DNA of 64,000 nt, from positions 1,612,001 through 1,676,000 of the forward strand of contig BSBM01000637.1 in assembly GCA_027924585.1 (NCBI GenBank), read 5' to 3'. Source of the stretch: Larix kaempferi (lineage: Eukaryota; Streptophyta; Pinopsida; Pinales; Pinaceae). Numbering within the stretch: position 1 is the first letter of the stretch; each line of letters begins with the position of its first letter. Of the stretch, positions 56,250 through 64,000 are shown piece by piece. The position numbers were made by a program, and so were the translations under genes. The notes beneath the pieces are model-generated. The model saw nothing but the letters and a program-made list of their open reading frames with translations, made no database searches and had not been told where the DNA came from.

Positions 56250-57050
56250 CTGAAACCGAGTATGAATCGTCGATAGAAATTCGCCAAACCAAGAAAACTT
56301 CTTAGTTCTTGAATGCTTCTAGGAATGGGCCAATATTTGAGGATATGTACTTTTTATGGGTCGACGTGAATGCCCGCATATTCAATTACATACCCCAAAT
56401 ATTTGATGCTGGTCATCGCAAAAGAGCACTTGTCCATGTTCAGATAGAGCCGATGTTGCTGGAGAGTGTCGAGGACTTGTCAAAGATGTCCGACATGTTC
56501 TTCCCATGATCAAATGAAAATCAATATATCATCGAGATAGACAATAACCCATTTTCCAATGAAAGGTCGAAGAAGGTTATCCATATGTCGCATGAAGGTC
56601 GCAGGTGCGTTGGTTAAGCTGAAAGGCATGACCAACCATTTGAACAATCCTTCCCTGGTCTTGAAAGCAGTTTTCCACACATCTGAGCTCTGTAGTCGAT
56701 GCACATGCGCCAAGTCCCATATTTCTTCAGAACTAAGACGAATGGACTTCCACAAGGAGAGGAGCTGGGTCAGATATGACCTTTTTCAATTAATTCTTGG
56801 ATATGTCTGTGAATCTCTTCATTTTAGAGAATGGATCTTCTGTAAACAGATGCGTTAGGAAAAGAATAACCAAGAAAAATTTCAATAGAGTTTTTTACCT
56901 GACAATGTTGAGGTACTCCATATGGAGCTTGAAAGAGGTTCCGGTACTCATCGAAAATATGATCGACTTGCTGCTTTTATCGAGAACTACACTGGTCGGT
57001 GACTCGACTCATTGCTGCAGTCTTCTTAGAATGTTGTGGCTTGATCATGA
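56250..57050 (-). pseudogene. Element C reverse transcriptase
   Basis: Minus strand: WKTAFKTREGLFKWLVMPF, LTNAPATFMRHMD, LLRPFIGKWVIVYLDDILIF. The catalytic YLDD is intact, but stops follow at once and the N-terminal fingers are fragmentary. The thumb part (56,510-56,300) survives only in pieces. Confidence 0.8.
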
Positions 57051-57099
57051 TTAGTGCGAACTTCAGAGCATGATGGATGAGCTTCTTTGTCTATTTGGT

Positions 57100-57600
57100 A
57101 GATATCAATGCAACCGTCGGTGTAGGTTGACGCTCTGGTATGTTGAACCATCAATTTCGGATTCTGACAAACACATTCTGAGGTTGTGACTGATAAATTC
57201 CAAAACTATCCAAGAGGTAAGGTTTCCCAAACAGGGCGTCGGCTATGGAGAGTGGTGCCACGTCGTAGAGTACTTCATCTTCAAAATGCTTTATGAAGTA
57301 GGCGAGTTTGCATTGTCGAGTGATCCAAAGTTCTTGTCCATCCTTCATCCAACCGATGTTGTAAGGTTGAGGATGCAGAGTTGTAACAAGACCTAGTTTC
57401 TCACAAGTTCTTCATAAATGAAGTTTTTCTGGCTCCCGTTGTCCACAATCAGATGTAATGGGTTTCTATGGATCCATATCCGTGTATGGAACAGGTGTTA
57501 TCATTCCTCCTCATCAACGATAGTTGAGGTCAAAAGGGTTGTTGCGTCTGGATCAGATTCTTCCACCGTCTTGTCGAATGCGTCGGAGGTCGACACTTTT
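57100..57600 (-). pseudogene. Element C protease
   Basis: Minus strand. An active-site-like LIVDNGSQKNF near 57,420-57,460 has Asn in place of the usual Ser or Thr. After it come QELWITRQCKLAYFIKHFED and DALFGKPYLLDSFGI (57,348-57,151), the normal post-active-site region of chromovirus proteases. Confidence 0.65.
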
Positions 57601-57601
57601 G

Positions 57602-58620
57602 TCAAAAATGTCTTCCGAGCTTTGAATTTAGACGTATCATGCCAAGATGAGTGGTGCTAATCGCACCATTTTCAGGTCGGCAGTTGTTTGCTATGTTCCC
57701 TCTTGTGAAAAGGACTCTTTCCGTGGTCTGGCTTTGGTGGTGTTTGCTGAGAAGATTTTGACTTGTCGAAGTCGGTTGGTGCCTTCTTGTCGGGTGGTCA
57801 TCTTGATGTCGGATTTGTCGTGAAATGTGTTTTTCCTTTATGTTTGGTTTCCAGTTTGCTGGCGTAGTGGAAAGCATCCGCAAGCGTATTGATAGTCAGA
57901 AATTCCATCTCCTGCTGAATGTACTAGGACAATCCGCTAACGTACTTCAGAACAAGCAATTTCTCTTCTTCTTGGACGCCAATTCTAGCCATGAGTCGAT
58001 AGAACTCATCGATGTAACTCTGTACTGATTGGTCTTTCCATTGCCTTAGCTGCTGCCACTTCTTATACTGCTGCTCGAGGTATGTCAGTGAGTAAAATTC
58101 CTTTTGGATGTGTTCGACGAATTTATCCCATGTGTCGATGGGTTCTCCGCTTTTCTGCATCTTTGTCGAGAGGTTCTCCCACCAGCAGTGCACGGAGGTT
58201 GACATCTTTAAGGATGCAATGGTGACTTTTCAGCTTCGGAGAGTTGATTTACAACGTAATAGGATTCCAATTGTCGACAGATTTCGCGTCAATCTTACCT
58301 TCAAGATTCGGTATGTCCAAATTCATTTTCACTTTGAAGGGGATGATTTTATCGGAGTGAGTTCTCATCGAGGATCCTCCGGATGTTGAAGCGAATCGCA
58401 AGAGAATCTCATTGAACTGGGAAAACATTTTAGTCCGTTGTCGAGCCAGAGCTTGCTCAATGAGCTATGCTGTCTCATCGGCTGCATGTCTATCATATGT
58501 TTCTTCTATCATTTCTGGAGATCACGTCTGCTTGGATTGCTGAGATTGCGAGCGAGTTTGAACCGACATAAGTCATGTAACTTCGAGAGAAGTGTATACG
58601 CAAAACTTAAGCACGAAAAA
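57602..58620 (-). pseudogene. Element C gag
   Basis: Minus strand. The capsid segment 58,205-57,924 reads CWWENLSTKMQKSGEPIDTW, FVEHIQKEFYSL, QWKDQSVQSYIDEFYRLMAR and KLLVLKYVSGLS, a clear plant Ty3 gag. The C-terminal part (57,883-57,602) is basic and Gln/Thr-rich, with a knuckle remnant ANNCRPENGAISTTH. Confidence 0.8.
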
Positions 58621-58626
58621 AACTGA

Positions 58627-58640
58627 GCTCTTTGATACCA
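58627..58640 (-). promoter_or_regulatory. Element C primer-binding site
   Basis: The minus strand reads TGGTATCAAAGAGC one base from the LTR edge at 58,642. It is the initiator-Met type with small differences. Confidence 0.75.
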
Positions 58641-58641
58641 A

Positions 58642-59195
58642 TGATCCGTGTAGTGTCCAGGAAGCATGAGGGGGACAACAGATCGACTGAATGAGTTGGA
58701 TCTATTATGACGGAATCTTAATAAATAGAATGACCAAAAGCAAGATTACACAACACAGATAAACACAATATGCACAGACAATATGCAGGAATGCGAATTT
58801 TTCTTCTATTACTTGTAAACAGATTAAAAACTGATGTATGTTACAATATTATACATGCTTAAATATAATTATGAGATGCTTGGGTGCCTGCCCGTTATGT
58901 TCAGTTACAAAGAAGAATTTAGAACAGTTCAACTATTACAGTCGACTAGAAGACAGAGAGACAGTCTATCAAAGTTTGACAGTCGTTGGTCGCATGTCGA
59001 TGCTGCTTGCCAATGTCACGAACTGTGAGGTTGCTGAACATGTCGAAGGTGTGGAGTGTGTCGCAGTATGTCGAAGTCGAGACTTGTCGGAGTTGTGTCG
59101 AAATCTGAACATGTCGAAGTTGTTGAATTCATGTCGAGTCGAAACTTGTCCAAGTTGTATCGACATCGATGACTTGCCAACTATGATGCAGATCA
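58642..59195 (-). repeat. Element C 5' LTR
   Basis: TGATCC to GATCA, direct repeat of 53,650-54,212. It is flanked on the right by AAGCT (59,196-59,200). Confidence 0.9.
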
Positions 59196-59200
59196 AAGCT

Positions 59201-60716
59201 CCACTTCGTGTCACAACATGGATGTTGCAATATTCATTTCTTTTCTTAGCTGTGATCATCTGAATGTTTTGGTTCTGGCCTTCTAATATTTTTTCTTTCA
59301 TTTTTCCTTGCAAAATGGGACATGATTCAATGATATGGTCAAATGATTTACACTACTTACAAGTAGTGCAAGGGTTCTGACAGTTTCTTGCTAAATGTCC
59401 AGGTTGAGTGCAATTATAGCAGACAATCTGACCTCTTCCTCTTCCTTGTCCAGTCTTACGTCCTCTTCCTATGAATCCACGACGTCCTCTATATGTGCCT
59501 TGATCATACTGCACATTTTCATTATTGTTATGTGTTTCTCCTTAGACTCTGTAGACATAATGTTTTATATCTATCATGAGGTCATATGCTCTACAGTTGG
59601 CCAACTGATTTACAAAATGTGCAGTACATGTTCTTTGGTGTCTATACATACTTTTGAAGTAGGTAAAATTCCTCTGGGCGATGTCCTCTACATCGAAAAA
59701 TATCACACCATGGTCCTTGAGGTTGATTTAATGGATTCAGTGCCCCACTAGCGAGGTAATCTCTAAATACAAGACAATATTACTTGTAATGTCATTCTCC
59801 TTTATATTTAGTGCACCAAACCTCTTCTCGTATTTTTTTTCCTTTCTTCACATCTTGTAACTATAATTTCAGGTTTGCTAGTTGTGTCTGTATCTGTACC
59901 ATTCCTGTGTTGGTCTCTCCTATGGGTGAAGCTTCTAGCTTCATCACAATTTCCAATGCTTTTGTGTGCAAGGTTACCTTCTATTGCATCAATGGTAATC
60001 TAATGTGGCACAACAACGCAGCTATGAACCATTCTTGATGCTATTGCGGTGCTATTTCAAAGCTAACTTGATCTAACAAGGATTTGAATTTCTGATCAAA
60101 TTACCACACAGTCTCATTAGGTTTTTGTTTTATCTATTTTAGCTTTGTAATGCACTGGGATTTTGACTTAGGATTCTTAAATTCCCTAATCAGAACAGTT
60201 TTGATATCAATTAGTGTTATGTTCTGTCCAACATAATATTTCATTAACCATGTTAAAGCTCTATCTCTTAATGTGGTGACTAGTTGTGCTTATTTTATGC
60301 ATCATCTTGTACTTGCTTAACGTTCCAGACAGCTTCACAAAGAAACCAATGTTGCTCTGGCTCTTCTAGACCAGTTCTTTAAAAAAAGGTAGCTTTATGT
60401 CGTCTGCCATTGTTCTTCTAGAAGGTGTAGGGTTTTGAAACGTTGAAGGTAAACCACTACTTGGCTGATTCTGAGTACCTGCTCCGGCAGTATTACTACT
60501 ACTATTGTTCTACGAACTAGTAATATTTCTTTCCTCAACTACAGGTTTCAGCGGAGTAATAGGCTGATAGCTAATGTGTATAGGTTCTGTTTCACTATTA
60601 GACTCAACTTGATATGAATTTCTATCACTTCCTAACTTAGTTTCTAGGAATGTGCTAGGTTCAACTTCATGAGACTTCTTTCTAGTGCTAACTTTATATC
60701 TTTTTCCATTACGCAA
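59201..60716 (-). pseudogene. Element A gag
   Basis: Minus strand. It starts near MRNGKRYKVS (60,716), matching TRSGKRYKV in D, then ISYQPITPLKP, a broken capsid, LEASPIG, and knuckle remnants. The last two knuckles read CYNCTQPGHLARNC and a decayed CK-stop-CKSFDHIIESC. GRGRGQIVC precedes them, as in D. It ends VVTRSGA at the C insertion. Many stops are present. Confidence 0.8.
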
Positions 60717-60760
60717 AATTCCAATATCTTCGTCTGTGTCACTATTTGTGTTTCTGAATA

Positions 60761-61200
60761 TTACAGACTCAAATCCAAGGAATTTGATTGCATTTTGAAG
60801 ACACCTTTTTCAGCTAATAGCATTTTAATGCATAAACTCGGGTTTTTCAGGTACTTACCTCTAAATCCTTGGAAAAAATATCCTTCTGCTGTGTTGTAAG
60901 ACTTCAAAGTGTCCACAAAAAACTCTATAATATAGCCTTCCAGTAAGCTATCCAACCAAAATTCTACTGCTCTTGAAATTTTGTTGTCAATCCCTTTAAG
61001 CCTCTGAATCAAATCTGGATTCCACACTGTCGGTTCTTCACCCTGAAAACAATTTTTCCATTATGCTATCCTCTATATCCACTCATGTAGGTCATTAGCA
61101 AAATATGCAAATAAAAATTCATGCAAGTCAGTGAATATATACCTTTGCAACCATTGTTTTATGGTAAGACACGGATATTTGTTTTCTTTCTTCGCAAACT
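60761..61200 (-). pseudogene. Element A ORF0 remnant
   Basis: Minus strand. Pieces EFAKKENKYPCLT, WLQRYIFTDLHEFLFAYF, LHEWI, then VWNPDLIQRLKGIDNKISRA, VEFWLDSLLEGYIIEFFVDT and KMLLAEKG align in order with the 161-aa ORF0 of D. It is broken by stops and shifted in frame from gag here. This is strong support that ORF0 is a real family protein. Confidence 0.75.
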
Positions 61201-61273
61201 CATGTTCTGTCTGGCTTACCAAAATATCAGTTCAAGCACGTCATGGAACCATTTCTTGGTATGCTTAACTACA

Positions 61274-61274
61274 T

Positions 61275-61349
<75 letters not shown>
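61274..61349. repeat. Compound (TC)n(TA)n microsatellite
   Basis: About 24 bp of CT repeats run straight into about 50 bp of AT repeats, in the leader of element A between two PBS-like units. Confidence 0.95.
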
Positions 61350-61350
<1 letters not shown>

Positions 61351-61433
61351 CGACAATGAGACCATTTTTTGCACTCTCTTCTCTTCGAGGATGACACATC
61401 AACATCGCATATCACAGGCACGACAAGTCCAAA

Positions 61434-61449
61434 GTCAGAAACAAAACCA
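61434..61449 (-). promoter_or_regulatory. Element A primer-binding site, decayed
   Basis: The minus strand reads TGGTTTTGTTTCTGAC two bases from the LTR end at 61,452, against TGGTTCCGTTGCC in D. Two further PBS-like units follow in the leader (minus-strand AATGGTCTCATTGTCGC near 61,350-61,368 and AATGGTTCCATGACG near 61,232-61,250). Confidence 0.5.
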
Positions 61450-61451
61450 TT

Positions 61452-61615
61452 TGTTATCTATTTCTTCTGTGGCATGAACCGAGTTCGACAAAATTATTGT
61501 AGACCCAACAAAGTCCCCTTTCATTGGCCCTTTCAGCATCAACCTGTGAACATGCTAAAGTCTCACCTGAAGCGAAGTATGGGAAGTTACAGAATTAGCT
61601 TTCTATAACCGCGGT
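61452..61615 (-). repeat. Element A 5' LTR remnant
   Basis: About 160 bp similar to 17,320-17,485, starting TGTTATCTATTT. Similarity stops near 61,612, where element I seems to begin. The rest of the LTR would lie beyond the window. Confidence 0.6.
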
Positions 61616-62536
61616 TGTTATTAGTCAAATTAGAACTTCTCCATTCGTGACCACATTGCCCCGTCGGTCACACAAAAGGACACTATGTATGGAAGAGCTT
61701 ACTTGAACTTAGATGACTTGGATCTGAGCCTTGCAATCCTTTCCTCAAAAACATATTTTTTCTTCCTATTTTTGAGCATAACCGCGACTCTTATACTTGC
61801 CAACACGCAGGTAGCCGCGGGTGTATATATTGAGAACCCATGGGTATCATTCGAAATTTGCACCCGTTAGCTGCAAGATATGATAGCCACAAGTCAGTCA
61901 CTGGTTGTCCTATGCTATAGTCGCGGGTATCTTGAGAAATCTCGAAAAAATATATAAAAAACATGAAATTGGATTAGTTAGGGCAGTTATTTAAACTACC
62001 TTAACTTCCCAAGACAACTTCCTTTTGAACCTGCCCTCCTATCCTCGCCATAAATACAAGGGGAGAGGCATGTGAAAGGGGAGCCAACTTTGGTAATGAA
62101 ATGTTGGAGGAATAATTACTCAAGAGAGATGAGCAGGAGCCCATGATCTGGTTACGACGGTGCCATGCTTGAAGGATAGGTATAATTTGATGTATTTGCT
62201 TCATTCATTAATAAAGATCATACATTCTTCATTTCCCAAATATGAATTTTCATGTATGTTTCATATTTGATTACAATTTGATGTCTTATTATCATATAAA
62301 TGCCAATATTTTCTTTGTAGTCAAATTGGTTTGAGGAAGGTTTGTAGTTTTTTTGCAGGTTGTTGCATTGGAGAGTAGGAGGAGAAGCTTGGATCAACCT
62401 TCTGAATAAGGTACACATTCTCCTAAATCTAATCTCTTTTCTTAATAATCGCACTTTCAGAACCTTGTATGTCTATCTTTTACCCCAATACATTGGTAGT
62501 CTCTCCCTTGCTATAAGAACACTTTTCCTAACAACA
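61616..62536 (+). repeat. Element I: probable 5' LTR
   Basis: Starts TGTTATTAG where the A LTR similarity ends and stops TAACAACA just before a primer-like sequence. It contains a plus-strand TATA (CATAAATAC, 62,049-62,057) followed by AATAAA at 62,210-62,215, in LTR-like order. The partner LTR is not in the window, so the call rests on layout. Confidence 0.4.
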
Positions 62537-62540
62537 GAAC

Positions 62541-62558
62541 TCGCGACTCCATTGGGGA
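62541..62558 (+). promoter_or_regulatory. Possible primer-binding site of element I
   Basis: TCGCGACTCCATTGGGGA resembles TGGCGACTCCGCTGGGGA, a plant retroelement primer site recalled from memory, at 15 of 18 positions. It lies four bases after the putative LTR end. Confidence 0.35.
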
Positions 62559-64000
62559 GCACCTGTTTTCTGCTTTGGGGATTTTTGAGTTATTTTCTTT
62601 CAGCTTCTTATAACCTTTTGGTCTCTATGAAGGTATCTAGGGTGTTTTCCATCCTTGTGTTTGACTTGGTTGTGGTATGATATTCAGATCTATTTCCTTT
62701 TTAAAATTTTTAGATCCCACCCGCGAGTTTCCCTTATTTGTACCCGTGGGTCACTCGTGTGACTCTACAGACACAGTTGCAGTTTTTCCCTGAGAGATTT
62801 TTTTTTTTAGGGTTTGCTTTTAGGGTTGGATACTTTGTTTTTTAGAGTCTTCCTGTTGATATTAGGCTGTCTGAGTGCTTATGAGTTGTTGTCTAAGTAT
62901 TTTTATAGCCCTTTACAAGATTGATTTGGTTATTTGTGCTTGTGAAGATACCTAATTCTTTATAGCCCATAGTTTGTTTGGAGGATGCTTGGACTTGGTC
63001 CTCTATAGTCACTAGTATTTAGAGAGAATCCTGATATCTTCAATAGATTCATTGCTTTCTGTTTTGTATATCAGTTTTCTTTTTCTAGTATCTCGTTTCT
63101 AAACCATAGTTACTTCTAGGTCTTTTGAAGCAACTTTTTTGGGTTGGTATTTTTCAGTCCTTTGTTAGGGTCAAAGTATGATTGTTATAGCTTTAGGTTC
63201 ACCTTTGCTTTGCTTGCACATTTGGTTATTCTTGTTCATTCATAGTTATTTTCCTTTTCTTTTAGTTTTAAAGAAAAATTCAAACCAAAAGAACATTCAT
63301 TTATAACAAGAATTTTCTCCTTCTTTCGAAGTAGTTGTAGTCATATATATTATTATCTTTGAAAAAATAAAAAAATAATTCAGTATGTTTTAGGTTTACT
63401 TTACAGTTTTACGTTTTGAAAGTTAAGCAATAAGAAAAATTGTGAAGATTTTACATTGTTATATACACACTTTACTTTCAGTTGTAACCATTGCACACAA
63501 ACACACTACCCTTTTGAGTAAGAAAAAAACCCTAAAAAGAACCATTAATCTAAAAAAAATTAGTAAATTTTTCTTTTTAGGTATCACACAAACCAACTAG
63601 CTTAGGCTAGGGTTTTGGATTAGAACAATTTAAAATTTCCAAAACCATTAAAATCTCGAAATCATAGTAAGACTCTCTTTAGGTATATCCACTTTTGTGG
63701 AGGTGTGCCAAGAATATCCACTCAAAATAGAGTTAAGTGCGAGGTCATGTGAGATTGGTCATTCAGGGATACCCCCCCACTTTTTGGTCGAGCATCTACC
63801 AGAGCTAAGACGTATACGGGGATCTATAATACCCCAAATGTTGGACTTTAACCCTTTTATATTTCTGCTAAGTATTATTTCATTTTACTTAGGTGACTTT
63901 AGAAATCTGATAAACTGATTTCTAATGACCATGTGGACCAACACATTAATGATATGGGAGTCACAGTCCCCTATGGGTTGGAGGGTAAATACCAATAATA
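62559..64000. other. Unassigned AT-rich region at the right edge
   Basis: No gene, conserved domain or repeat partner is seen. The plus strand is T-rich (for example 63,040-63,300). If element I is real, this is its leader. Short open frames here have no recognisable protein similarity. Confidence 0.4.

Larger units (their letters stand above)
53650..59195 (-). mobile_element. Element C: chromovirus-like Ty3/gypsy element inserted in A gag
   Basis: LTRs 53,650-54,212 and 58,642-59,195 begin TGATCC on the plus strand; the right copy ends GATCA, giving TGATC...GATCA inverted ends. The flanks AATCT (53,645-53,649) and AAGCT (59,196-59,200) make a 5-bp duplication with one mismatch. An initiator-Met type primer site lies next to the right LTR, so the element is on the minus strand. 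Internal order is gag, protease, RT, RNase H, integrase. It is about 5.5 kb, compact, and inactive through many stops. The LTRs differ clearly. Confidence 0.9.
17320..61615 (-). mobile_element. Element A: old Ty3/gypsy element, relative of D, split by B and C
   Basis: On the minus strand, with all inserted elements removed, the order is: 5' LTR remnant (61,615-61,452), primer site, leader with repeated PBS-like units, ORF0 remnant, gag, protease, second capsid-like domain, RT, RNase H, integrase, TATA box, ORF2, and 3' LTR (18,479-17,320). C interrupts gag and B interrupts RT; both leave target duplications. Every part has a counterpart in the young element D in the same order. Numerous stops and frameshifts show that it is long dead. 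It is the main evidence that the odd features of D are ancestral to the family. Confidence 0.8.

Noticed and set aside
1-64000. Host protein-coding genes, tRNA, rRNA or miRNA precursors
   Set aside because: Every long recognisable protein is retroelement-derived, and no tRNA cloverleaf or rRNA signature was seen on reading.

Overview
The window reads as plant intergenic heterochromatin: about 64 kb made almost entirely of nested Ty3/gypsy LTR retrotransposons, with no host gene, tRNA or rRNA that I can support. The long, old, heavily nested elements and the polyprotein families suggest a large-genome seed plant, most likely a gymnosperm. That is an inference from element style, not from a host gene.

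I name the elements A to I. Left block (1-16,864): an old chromovirus-like element F on the minus strand has its integrase split by element G (578-10,094), a non-autonomous element with very long LTRs (about 4.2 kb) and only one gag-like ORF. The F leader is interrupted by a solo LTR, H (13,770-15,529, exact 5-bp target duplication). F keeps its 5' LTR; its 3' part lies left of the window. A short plus-strand gag scrap, E (16,895-17,319), follows.

Right block (17,320-61,615): one old minus-strand element A has been split at least twice. Chromovirus-like element C (53,650-59,195) sits in its gag. Element B (24,436-51,273) sits in its RT just after the YFDD motif. Element D (36,916-50,341) in turn sits inside one LTR of B. 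Element I (61,616 onward, plus strand, partial) seems to interrupt the 5' LTR of A.

Element D is the key object. It is 13.4 kb, with 1,464-bp LTRs that differ at about seven positions by eye, a perfect AAGCT target duplication and intact ORFs. Its organisation is unusual: (1) several reiterated copies of the LTR-end/primer-binding-site unit in the leader; (2) a 161-aa ORF0 in the same frame as gag-pol, separated from it by one UAG; (3) a 2,029-aa gag-pol with five CCHC knuckles, a protease active site reading D-L-G, and a second capsid-like domain between protease and RT; (4) a TATA box after pol; (5) a 949-aa accessory ORF2 with a conserved N-terminal domain and a long coiled coil, ending 12 bp before the 3' LTR. 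The decayed relative A preserves traces of ORF0, at least the last two CCHC knuckles, the D-L protease motif, the second capsid-like domain, the TATA box, ORF2 and the repeated PBS units. These are therefore properties of the family and not accidents of one copy.

Insertion order from nesting and LTR divergence: E, then A, then B and C and probably I, then D last; separately F, then G and H. Element B belongs to a dual-RNase H group: a second RNase H with an intact D-E-D-D set lies upstream of RT, while the RNase H after RT has lost most of its catalytic residues.
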